Shown here one piece after another: positions 6,399 to 11,893 of a stretch of DNA of 11,893 nt. A model generated the notes under the pieces. The model was given only the letters and a program-made list of their open reading frames with translations. It had not been told where the DNA came from and ran no database searches. A program made the translations under genes and the position numbers. This DNA comes from JAVVHE01 sp032249695 (GTDB lineage Bacteria > Pseudomonadota > Alphaproteobacteria > Sphingomonadales > Sphingomonadaceae). The DNA lies in assembly GCA_032249695.1 (NCBI GenBank), contig JAVVHE010000032.1, positions 1-11,893 on the forward strand, read 5' to 3'. Every line of letters starts with the position of its first letter. Position 1 is the first letter of the stretch.

Positions 6399-6446
6399 CT
6401 AGCCGAGAAGTTCTGGCGCGAGCGCGAGCTGGCCCGCGCCGACAGC
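6288..6446 (+). other. In-frame N-terminal part of the tyrosine recombinase without a start codon
   Basis: Translation in the integrase frame gives RPWRLTRFRGEWAICWWEG, then RYALGTTDAAEADRLAEKFW, which resembles the N-terminal arm-binding domain of phage-type integrases (a basic strand, then R-Y-x-L-G-T, then an alanine/glutamate helix). This must belong to the protein, yet no ATG, GTG or TTG precedes it in frame. ATT at 6255 and CTG at 6183 or 6198 are the only near-start codons. Confidence 0.6.
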
Positions 6447-7256
6447 GTGGGCGACACAGTGGAAGCCTGGCTGAACGCTCACCCGCACCTGGTCCGCCAC
6501 GATCGCAACTGGCAGGCATGGAAGGCCGCCAAGGGCTTTTGGGCCGGGGTGACACTGGCCGAGCTCGACGAGCCCGACCACGGCGAGCGGCTGTGCCGCC
6601 GCTACCTGATGGAGCGGGCGCGGTCGCCGCGGACGGTCAAGTTCGAGCTGGAGATTGTCCACCGGGCGCTCAAATGGAAGCTCAAGCACAAGGCCCCGAA
6701 GCTGTGGTTCCCGCCGCAGCGCGATCCGCAAGCGAAGTATCTGACCAAAGAGGAGTTCCGCCGGTTCCTGGAGGGCTGCAAGCTCCCGCACGTCCGGCTG
6801 TTTGCCATCCTGGCCGTGACGACTGGCGCACGCCCCAGCGCGATCCTCGAAATGACCTGGGATCAGGTCAAGTTCGACATCGGCATGGTGGAGCTGAACG
6901 CCAGCGACCGGGTGCAGAGCCACAAGCAGCGGCCCGCGGTGCCGATGAACGATCGGCTCCGCGCCGAGCTGAAAGAGGCGAAGGCCAACGCGCTGACTGA
7001 CCATGTGATCGAATGGGGCGGCGGCCCGCTGGGCAGCATCAAGAAGGGGATCGGATCGGCTGGCCAGCGGACGGGGATCAAAGTGTCGCCCTACACCTTC
7101 AGGCACAGCGCGTGCGTCTGGATGGCAATGGATGACGTGCCGATCCTGGAGATTGCCCAATTCCTTGGCCACACCAACGCGCGCATGGTGGAGCGCGTCT
7201 ATGGCCGGTTCCGGCCGAGCTATCTGCGAAAGGCCGCAGCCTCGCTGGAATGGTGA
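6447..7256 (+). CDS. Tyrosine recombinase (phage-type integrase), start uncertain
   Basis: This enzyme should integrate and excise the island by recombining the tRNA-Arg attachment sites. Numbered from the GTG at 6447 (269 aa), the core-binding domain spans about 1-90 and the catalytic domain about 95-260. Catalytic residues are R129 (TGARPSAILEMTWDQ), K160, R219 in YTFRHS with tyrosine in place of the usual first histidine, H242 in FLGH and nucleophile Y252 in RVYGRF. The GTG has no ribosome site and sits inside the protein: the same frame continues upstream with what reads as the N-terminal DNA-binding domain (6288-6446). No ATG, GTG or TTG exists there back to a TGA at 6135-6137. Either a rare start is used or the 5' end is deleted. 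Confidence 0.85.
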   Translation: MGDTVEAWLNAHPHLVRHDRNWQAWKAAKGFWAGVTLAELDEPDHGERLCRRYLMERARSPRTVKFELEIVHRALKWKLKHKAPKLWFPPQRDPQAKYLTKEEFRRFLEGCKLPHVRLFAILAVTTGARPSAILEMTWDQVKFDIGMVELNASDRVQSHKQRPAVPMNDRLRAELKEAKANALTDHVIEWGGGPLGSIKKGIGSAGQRTGIKVSPYTFRHSACVWMAMDDVPILEIAQFLGHTNARMVERVYGRFRPSYLRKAAASLEW

Positions 7257-7281
7257 GGCCGGGACGGCGGGGTTGAAGGCG

Positions 7282-7314
7282 GGGCCGGGACCGACGTTCC
7301 GGCCCTTTCCTTTT
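7282..7314 (+). terminator. Rho-independent terminator after the tyrosine recombinase
   Basis: A 10-bp GC-rich stem (7282-7291 with 7296-7305, one G-T pair) with a CGAC loop is followed by TTTCCTTTT. It lies 25 bases after the integrase stop. Confidence 0.75.
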
Positions 7315-7320
7315 GTTCGC

Positions 7321-7336
7321 AGGTTCACTTGAACCT
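7321..7336. repeat. Inverted repeat AGGTTCA-CT-TGAACCT, right end of island
   Basis: Seven-base perfect arms, identical to the arms at 4851-4867 near the left end. It lies 40 bases inside the island from the tRNA CCA end, where arm-type integrase sites of an attachment region would be expected. Confidence 0.5.
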
Positions 7337-7376
7337 ACGCACTCCGGTTTTCGGTGGCCAGAAATGGCGGAAAAGC

Positions 7377-7453
7377 TGGTGCCCCCGGATGGGTTCGAAC
7401 CATCGACCTACGGTTTAGGAAACCGTCGCTCTATCCGGCTGAGCTACGGGGGC
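7377..7453 (-). tRNA. tRNA-Arg(CCU), complete
   Basis: On the minus strand the 77 bases fold into a full cloverleaf: acceptor GCCCCCG/CGGGGGC, D-stem GCTC/GAGC, anticodon stem ACGGT/ACCGT with loop TTCCTAA (anticodon CCU, arginine AGG codons), variable AGGTC, T-arm GATGG-TTCGAAC-CCATC, discriminator A and encoded CCA. It serves as the integration site of the island on its 3' side; the 3' half from the anticodon loop on may have been supplied by the element. Confidence 0.95.
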
Positions 7454-7466
7454 GCACCGGCGGGCC

Positions 7467-7495
7467 GCCTAAGCCAGCGGCCGGGAGGCGGTCAA
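7467..7495 (-). promoter_or_regulatory. Candidate promoter of tRNA-Arg
   Basis: On the minus strand TTGACC (7490-7495) and TTAGGC (7467-7472) are spaced by 17 bases and lie 13 bases before the tRNA 5' end. The -10 box is weak, but position and spacing fit. Confidence 0.45.
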
Positions 7496-7518
7496 CGTGG
7501 GGTGCGTCGGCGGCTGGG

Positions 7519-7620
7519 CTAGATCACCCCTGCCGCCGCCATCCGCTTCAGCTCGCCCGCGTCCAGCCCCAGGGCGCCATAGACCTCCGCATTGTGCTGG
7601 CCCACCCGCGCGGGTGCGGG
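7519..7620 (-). pseudogene. C-terminal remnant of a CaiB/BaiF-type CoA-transferase
   Basis: The minus-strand frame ending with the TAG at 7519-7521 reads TPAPARVGQHNAEVYGALGL and then DAGELKRMAAAGVI. This matches the end of family III CoA-transferases, where (P)R-x-G-x-H-x-x-E-V and a final (L)-x-x-x-G-V-I are conserved. Only about 34 residues of some 400 remain; upstream the frame soon hits a TGA near 7639. It is a dead fragment left by a deletion or rearrangement between the tRNA and rpoN. Confidence 0.6.
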
Positions 7621-7626
7621 GGTGCG

Positions 7627-7785
7627 GACGCGGCGAGCTCAGCCGCGACGATTTGCTGGAGGCGGTCAGCGCCGCGTCGTTCACGCTGTTGCCCGCAGCC
7701 GCCCGGCCCACGGGACAACAGCTACCTCGTGAACACCGTGCTGCGCGGGATGCCGGGGCTGAAGTCCGATCCGCAGCCGCGCTAG
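7627..7785 (+). pseudogene. Frameshifted C-terminal remnant of an unidentified gene
   Basis: Two plus-strand frames read as plausible protein in succession: ELSRDDLLEAVSAASFTLLP, then after a shift near 7715 DNSYLVNTVLRGMPGLKSD ending at the TAG 7783-7785. No start is present and the left edge meets the CoA-transferase remnant. I do not recognise the parent gene. The stop lies directly against the rpoN stop (7786) from the opposite direction. Confidence 0.35.
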
Positions 7786-9264
7786 TCAGCCGGCGAGCGC
7801 CACGCGGCGGCGGCGCTCGACGCTGGAGCCGATGCCAAGTCCCTCGCGATATTTGGCGACGGTGCGGCGGGCGACGTCGAAACCCTCGGCGCGCAGCACC
7901 TCCACCAGCTTGTCGTCAGACAGGATCGCGTCGGGCTTCTCGCCGTCAATCAGGCTCTTGAGGCGGCTCTTGACCGCCTCCGTCGATACCTGCTCGCCGC
8001 CGTCGCTCGCCGACAGCGCGGGCGTGAAGAAATACTTCAGCTCGAACACGCCGCGCTCGCAGCTGAGATACTTGCCGCTCGTCACGCGGCTGATCGTCGA
8101 TTCGTGCATCCCGACGCTGTCCGCGACCGCGCGCAGCGTCAGCGGGCGCAGGCGCGAAATGCCAGCTTCGAAAAACCCCTCCTGCAGCCGCACGATTTCG
8201 CTCACGACGCGGACGATGGTGCGCGCGCGCTGATCAAGCGCCTTCGTCAGCCAGCTCGCATTCTGCAGACAGTCGGTCAGGAACTGGCGCGCAGAGCCGT
8301 GCGCGCTGCGCGCCAGTTCGGCGTGATAGCTGCGGTTGACGAGCACGCGCGGACAGGTTGCGTCGTTCAGCTCCACCGACCAGCCGCGCGCGGTGCGAAC
8401 CACGAACACATCGGGCGTCACCGGCCGCGCCTCGACCGGGCCGAAGCCGGCACCGGGCCGCGGGTTGAACTGGCGCAGCCGGCGGATCAGCCCATTGAGC
8501 TCGTCGGCCGTCACTCGGCAGATGCGGCGCAGTGACACCAGCTCGCCGCGCGCCAGCAGATCGAGATTGCGGATGAGCTGGCGCAGCGGCGGGGTCAGGG
8601 CGCCTGCGTCCTCGGCCTGCACCATCAGGCATTCGGCGACCGTCCGCGCGCCTGCGCCCACCGGATCGAAGCGCTGGATGAGCTTCAGGATGCGCTCGAC
8701 GCGGAGCGGTTGCACCCCCAGCGCTGCTGCGACCTCCGGCACGTCGCCGCGCAGATAGCCCGCCTCGTCGATCAGATCGATCAGGTAGCGCGCGATCGCC
8801 AGATTGATCCCGCTGAGCTGCGCCGCGGCCTGGGCCTCCAAATGGTCGGCGAGTGTCGTCCGCATCTCGGCCAGCGCATCGATGTCCCCAACGCCCGGCG
8901 GCTCGCGCGCGGCGGCCGCGCTGCTCGCCGCGCTCTCGGGCTCTGCGGCTTCTGTGTTCGACCAGTAATCGGCCTCGATCGGCGCATCGGCCGCGCCGTT
9001 GCCGTCGGCGATCAGCTCGTCGGCGGTCGCCGGGTCGGGTTCGCTGAAGCTGTCGGTTTCCCCAGCCGGCTCCGGCGCGACATCGCCACCCTCGTCGGGT
9101 TCGGCGACTGCGAACTCCAGCAACGGATTTGCTTCCATCTCCGCTTCGATCGCGCTCTGCAGTTCAAGATTATTGAGCTGCAACAGGCGGATGGCCTGCT
9201 GCAGCTGCGGGGTCATCACCAGCTGCTGCGACTGGCGGAGATCGAGGCGGGGCGCGAGGCTCAC
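7786..9264 (-). CDS. rpoN: RNA polymerase sigma-54 factor
   Basis: This 492-aa protein directs RNA polymerase to -24/-12 promoters and needs an AAA+ activator protein. Region I is the glutamine- and leucine-rich N-terminus (3-50, LDLRQSQQLVMTPQLQQAIR). Region II is a long acidic stretch (about 52-125). Core-binding follows (about 130-330), then the helix-turn-helix (about 375-400, ADSVGMHESTISRVTSGKYL) and the RpoN box ARRTVAKYRE at 465-474. Length and all parts are normal. The start is GTG; the nearest upstream ATG is out of frame. It follows lptB by 12 bases, an order common in proteobacteria. Confidence 0.97.
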   Translation of the reverse strand: MSLAPRLDLRQSQQLVMTPQLQQAIRLLQLNNLELQSAIEAEMEANPLLEFAVAEPDEGGDVAPEPAGETDSFSEPDPATADELIADGNGAADAPIEADYWSNTEAAEPESAASSAAAAREPPGVGDIDALAEMRTTLADHLEAQAAAQLSGINLAIARYLIDLIDEAGYLRGDVPEVAAALGVQPLRVERILKLIQRFDPVGAGARTVAECLMVQAEDAGALTPPLRQLIRNLDLLARGELVSLRRICRVTADELNGLIRRLRQFNPRPGAGFGPVEARPVTPDVFVVRTARGWSVELNDATCPRVLVNRSYHAELARSAHGSARQFLTDCLQNASWLTKALDQRARTIVRVVSEIVRLQEGFFEAGISRLRPLTLRAVADSVGMHESTISRVTSGKYLSCERGVFELKYFFTPALSASDGGEQVSTEAVKSRLKSLIDGEKPDAILSDDKLVEVLRAEGFDVARRTVAKYREGLGIGSSVERRRRVALAG

Positions 9265-9276
9265 GGCCCTGCCATT

Positions 9277-10071
9277 CTAGCGATCGAGCGCGTCCCCCAA
9301 ATAGACCCGGCGAACATTTTCATCCGAAACGAGCGCTTGTGGGGTGCCTTCGAACAGCACGCGGCCATCATAGATGATGCACGCGCGGTCGACGATCGAC
9401 AGCGTCTCGCGTACATTGTGGTCGGTGATGAGCACGCCGATGCCGCGCTCGCGCAGCTGCAGGATGAGGTCGCGGATGTCGGCGATCGAAATCGGGTCGA
9501 TGCCAGCGAACGGCTCATCGAGCAGCATGATCGTCGGGTTGGCCGCGAGCGCGCGCGCGATCTCGCAGCGCCGCCGCTCGCCGCCCGACAGCGCCATCGC
9601 CGACGCCTTGCGCAGCCGCTCGATGTGGAACTCGCCCAGCAGCTGCTCCAGCCGCTCGGCGCGGACGGCCGGATCGCTCTCCACGATCTCCAGCACCGCG
9701 AGGATATTCTCCTCGACCGAAAGCCCCCGGAAGATCGAGGTTTCCTGCGGCAGGTAGCCCAGCCCCAAAATCGCGCGGCGGTACATGGGCAGCTTGGTGA
9801 CGTCGTGCCCGTCCAGCAGGATGCGCCCGCGATCGGGTAGCACCAGCCCCATCACTGCATAGAAGCACGTCGTCTTGCCCGCGCCGTTCGGGCCGAGCAG
9901 GCCGACGACCTCGCCGCGCCGCACGGCCAGCGATACGTCGGCGAGCACCGTGCGCTGCTCGTAGCGCTTGGCGATCGACACCACCGCCAGCCCGTCCGCC
10001 GCGCGCGCCGCGGCCTCGGCCATCTCGGCGAGCGCCTCGCCCGCCAACACCTGGCTTTCCGCGTCCGCCAT
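9277..10071 (-). CDS. lptB: LPS export ABC transporter ATP-binding protein
   Basis: LptB is the cytoplasmic ATPase that drives lipopolysaccharide transport from inner to outer membrane with LptF, LptG and LptC. The 264-aa protein has Walker A GPNGAGKTT (60-68), Q-loop Q109, signature LSGGERRR (161-168), Walker B IMLLDEP (181-187) and H-loop H218, plus the family stretch PMYRRAILGLGYLPQETSIF. An N-terminal extension of about 28 residues, rich in alanine and glutamate, precedes the ATPase fold. The start is the ATG overlapping the previous stop as TGATG; an in-frame extension upstream to 10110 lies within the CinA-like gene and is not used. Genes for LptA and LptC, often upstream, are not here. 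Confidence 0.96.
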   Translation of the reverse strand: MADAESQVLAGEALAEMAEAAARAADGLAVVSIAKRYEQRTVLADVSLAVRRGEVVGLLGPNGAGKTTCFYAVMGLVLPDRGRILLDGHDVTKLPMYRRAILGLGYLPQETSIFRGLSVEENILAVLEIVESDPAVRAERLEQLLGEFHIERLRKASAMALSGGERRRCEIARALAANPTIMLLDEPFAGIDPISIADIRDLILQLRERGIGVLITDHNVRETLSIVDRACIIYDGRVLFEGTPQALVSDENVRRVYLGDALDR

Positions 10072-10820
10072 CAGATCTCGCCGTCCACGGGTTCCAGCCC
10101 CATCGCGCAAAGCGCTGCCTTCAGTTCGTCGGACGCTCGGCAGAGCACCGCCTCATCGACCGATCGCAGCACGAAATTGGCCCCGGTGCGCCCGTCGCGC
10201 CAGAACGGATAGCTGCCGATCGCCAGGCCATCGTGCGATTTCTCGACCCGGCGCAGCAGATCGGCAACGCGGCTTTCGGCGGTCCACGCGCCGACCGCGC
10301 GCGACAGCATCGGCTGGCCGCCCTCCAGCTTGCCCTCCAGCGCATCGAGCATCGACTGCACGATGGATGGCACGCCCGCCAGAATGAAAAGGTTGCCGAG
10401 GCGAATCCCCGGAGCGCCGGTGCGGGCGTTCTCGATCAGCTCGGCGCCGTCTGGCGTGCGCGCCATGCGCAGGCGCGCGTCGGTCAGCTCGGCTCCGTAG
10501 TAGCCCGTCAGGATTTCAACCGCGCGCGGGTGGTGCGAGACGCCCAGCCCCAGCGCGGCCGCCACCGCGTCGACCGTGATGTCGTCGTGCGTCGGACCGA
10601 TGCCCCCGGTCGTGAACACATAGTCGTAGGCGGCGCGCAGTGCGTTCACTGCCGCGCCGATCGCCTCCATGTCGTCGGCGACTGCACGCGCCTCGCGCAG
10701 GCGGATGCCCTGCGTGTTGAGCCAGCGCGCGAGCACCGCGAGATTGCGGTCCTGCGTGCGGCCCGAAAGGATCTCGTCGCCGATGATCAGCAGCGCCGCT
10801 GTCCAGACACGCTCGCTCAT
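10071..10820 (-). CDS. CinA-like / MoaB-Mog-type molybdopterin-binding domain protein
   Basis: This 249-aa protein belongs to the competence/damage-inducible CinA family but has only its N-terminal (COG1058-type) domain. Motifs are IIGDEILSG (12-20), the signature TGGIGPTHDD (71-80) and ILAGVPSIV (146-154). Such proteins bind molybdopterin-like or nucleotide ligands and some are ADP-ribose pyrophosphatases; the C-terminal CinA deamidase domain is absent. The start ATG overlaps the NUDIX stop as ATGA (10817-10820) and the stop overlaps the lptB start. The NUDIX partner next door also points to ADP-ribose or nucleotide-sugar clean-up, which is inference. Confidence 0.9.
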   Translation of the reverse strand: MSERVWTAALLIIGDEILSGRTQDRNLAVLARWLNTQGIRLREARAVADDMEAIGAAVNALRAAYDYVFTTGGIGPTHDDITVDAVAAALGLGVSHHPRAVEILTGYYGAELTDARLRMARTPDGAELIENARTGAPGIRLGNLFILAGVPSIVQSMLDALEGKLEGGQPMLSRAVGAWTAESRVADLLRRVEKSHDGLAIGSYPFWRDGRTGANFVLRSVDEAVLCRASDELKAALCAMGLEPVDGEI

Positions 10821-11323
10821 CCGGCGCGCGCGAATGCCAGCAGGCACAGCAGCTTCCCATCGACATGGACGCCGCGCGCGCGGGCCGCGGCCACAAAGCC
10901 CGCCACCTCGCCCAGCTTCACGTGATGGACGGTGATCGCCTCGCCAGCGATTCCGCCGCCCGCACCCACGCGCTCCAGCCCGGTTGCGATGAAGAAATGG
11001 TAGGTTTCGCTCGACATGCCGGGTGAGGTGGCGAACTCGCCGACGCTGCGCCAGTTGCGCGCGCTGTAGCCCGCCTCCTCGCTCAACTCGCGGCGGGCGG
11101 CTGCCTCCGGCGTGTCGGCCGCGGTCTCGTCGCCGACCAGGCCAGCGGGCAGGCCGATCACCGGTCCGCCCAGTGCCACGCGATACTCCTCGGTCAGCAC
11201 CACCTCGCCCTCGTCGGTGATCGCAAGGATGACCGACGCGCTGATGCCGCGAGCGCGGCGGACATACTCCCACCTGCCCTCGGCAACCGCCTCGATCCAC
11301 TTGCCGGACCAGACAACGCTCAT
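10817..11323 (-). CDS. NUDIX hydrolase (ADP-ribose pyrophosphatase type)
   Basis: This 168-aa enzyme should hydrolyse a nucleoside diphosphate linked to another group, ADP-ribose being the common substrate of this branch. The NUDIX box is at about 64-86, GDETAAD...RRELSEEAGY, with the catalytic REL-x-EE-x-G core complete; the first conserved glutamate is an aspartate. The stretch LPAGLVGDE and the SPGMSSETYHFF segment (100-111) are typical of ADP-ribose pyrophosphatases. The start is the ATG of MSVVWSGKW; the frame is open far upstream but the domain begins here. It is probably the first gene of the operon leading to rpoN. Confidence 0.92.
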   Translation of the reverse strand: MSVVWSGKWIEAVAEGRWEYVRRARGISASVILAITDEGEVVLTEEYRVALGGPVIGLPAGLVGDETAADTPEAAARRELSEEAGYSARNWRSVGEFATSPGMSSETYHFFIATGLERVGAGGGIAGEAITVHHVKLGEVAGFVAAARARGVHVDGKLLCLLAFARAG

Positions 11324-11388
11324 CGGCGGCCGCGCGGAGGGTTCGGGGTCATCGTCACGGTGATTGGTCGCCCAGGGTTGCTGCTCAT
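11320..11388 (-). CDS. Possible 22-codon leader peptide before the NUDIX gene
   Basis: An ATG at 11386-11388 opens a 22-codon frame (MSSNPGRPITVTMTP and so on) whose TGA overlaps the NUDIX ATG as ATGA. The NUDIX start itself has no visible ribosome site, so coupled translation from this small frame is conceivable. No clear ribosome site precedes the leader either, so this is weak. Confidence 0.22.
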   Translation of the reverse strand: MSSNPGRPITVTMTPNPPRGRR

Positions 11389-11485
11389 CGTTGCCATACC
11401 GCGCGTTTGTCGCAGCGCAAAAGTTACCCGGGAACGCCACGGTGCCGCAGTCGTTCTTCCGCTTGCGACGAGGAGCAGCCAAGTC

Positions 11486-11710
11486 ATGCGAAAGACGACC
11501 CCTGCCTCCCGCCCCTTGATCGGGGGCGGCGAGTCCGGCGGCGGCGCCTATTCTCCCGATCTGCACGACGAAGCCGCCGAGCACAGAGACTATTCCGGCG
11601 GACAATCGATCAAGAACTACTACAGTTCTGCTACAGGTGGCGATACCAGTGAGGCGACGGTGCCTGTATCCGACGATACTAGCAAGAAGGATGAGACCAA
11701 TGGCGGATAA
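11486..11710 (+). CDS. Small hydrophilic hypothetical protein (74 aa)
   Basis: I do not recognise a domain. The protein is rich in glycine, serine, aspartate and threonine, with no membrane segment or signal peptide and little predicted order (GGGESGGGAYSPDLHDEAAE, then DYSGGQSIKNYYSSATGG). GAGGAG stands 10 bases before the ATG. The stop overlaps the next gene, which starts at 11700 in another frame, so the two are probably co-transcribed, divergent from the NUDIX operon across a 162-base gap. Such disordered small proteins are often stress-induced in Sphingomonadales; that is inference. Confidence 0.65.
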   Translation: MRKTTPASRPLIGGGESGGGAYSPDLHDEAAEHRDYSGGQSIKNYYSSATGGDTSEATVPVSDDTSKKDETNGG

Positions 11711-11893
11711 TGATCGCTACGGCCGGCGCGACGAGCGCGGCAACTATTATCAGAGCGAGCGCGCCAGACGCGACGGCACCGACCGCCGCTATGGAGCCTA
11801 CGGCGAGTATTTCGATCGCGATGGCCGCCGCGACCGCGACGATGACCGCATCGTGGAAGGTTCGGGCGCGGAGGGCCGCAACTGGGCCGAGCG
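11700..11893 (+). CDS. Arg/Asp/Tyr-rich low-complexity protein, N-terminal part (runs off window)
   Basis: The 64 visible codons read MADNDRYGRRDERGNYYQSE and continue with repeated R-D, D-R and Y-G units (RYGAYGEYFDRDGRRDRDDD). The composition is highly charged and aromatic, with no hydrophobic segment. It resembles the N-terminal part of sphingomonad proteins annotated with an SWFGD motif, though that motif is not in view. The ATG lies within the last codons of the 74-aa gene, with AAGGATGAG as ribosome site. The function is unknown. Confidence 0.6.
   Translation, partial: MADNDRYGRRDERGNYYQSERARRDGTDRRYGAYGEYFDRDGRRDRDDDRIVEGSGAEGRNWAE

Larger units (their letters stand above)
4745..7426. 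mobile_element. Small integrative element in tRNA-Arg(CCU), tyrosine-recombinase type
   Basis: The island is bounded by the perfect direct repeat CGGTTTAGGAAACCGT at 4745-4760 and 7411-7426, giving about 2.67 kb. A tyrosine recombinase gene sits next to the intact tRNA, the usual position, and the rest is an operon of small unknown genes including a helix-turn-helix protein. The repeat is the anticodon stem-loop, a known crossover site for tyrosine integrases. The element carries no recognisable transfer, replication or capsid genes. The startless junction near 6300 suggests it has lost DNA, so it may be a remnant of a larger island. Confidence 0.65.

Noticed and set aside
6317..7000. 227-codon plus-strand frame beginning MGHLLVGGAG
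   Set aside because: Out of frame with the integrase, which has clear catalytic residues in the other frame.
8710..9840. 376-codon plus-strand frame
   Set aside because: Antisense shadow of rpoN and lptB.
1..11893. CRISPR array, restriction-modification genes or a known defence system
   Set aside because: No regularly spaced repeats, no methyltransferase or nuclease motifs other than the PIN toxin, and no defence-gene signatures were seen.

Overview
The window looks like a piece of an alphaproteobacterial chromosome, most likely from the Sphingomonadales. The DNA is GC-rich, all confident genes end their codons in G or C, and the right half carries a housekeeping block (NUDIX hydrolase, CinA-like molybdopterin-binding protein, LptB, RpoN) of alphaproteobacterial type. 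The genus assignment is inference.

Layout from left to right. (1) 1-1583, minus strand: a plasmid/ICE-type ParB-like gene. It is cut by one in-frame TAG, and the rest of its frame stays open to the window edge. Its 5' leader (about 1612-1767) can fold into nested long-range helices, and two sharp palindromes lie further upstream. (2) 2042-4752, plus strand: a FitAB/VapBC-type toxin-antitoxin pair, a small unknown gene and a large serine recombinase. The antitoxin/toxin and unknown-gene/recombinase junctions are ATGA overlaps. The last 13 codons of the recombinase are antisense to the 3' half of a tRNA-Arg(CCU) gene (4711-4760). (3) 4761-7376: a small island with a tyrosine recombinase and a minus-strand operon of at least four small genes, the last encoding a helix-turn-helix protein. 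It is bounded by a perfect 16-bp direct repeat, one copy in the tRNA fragment and one in an intact tRNA-Arg(CCU) at 7377-7453. A matching AGGTTCA...TGAACCT inverted repeat lies just inside each end. At about 6255-6310 two divergent frames (integrase and an operon gene) meet and neither has a start codon, which suggests a deletion. (4) 7454-7785: remnants of two genes, one a CaiB/BaiF CoA-transferase C-terminus. (5) 7786-11323, minus strand: NUDIX, CinA-like, lptB, rpoN, tightly packed and probably one operon. (6) 11486-11893, plus strand: two very hydrophilic small proteins, the second running off the window.

The most economical reading is that the tRNA-Arg(CCU) locus beside the rpoN block is an integration hotspot holding two tandem elements. 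The older or distal one is associated with a serine recombinase, and the proximal one with a tyrosine recombinase that appears to have crossed over in the anticodon stem-loop. Several parts look decayed: ParB by a nonsense codon, the 5' ends of the integrase and its divergent neighbour, and the gene remnants between the tRNA and rpoN. No complete novel defence system is visible. The least explained parts are the unknown operon at 4882-6398, the twin inverted repeats and the ParB leader.
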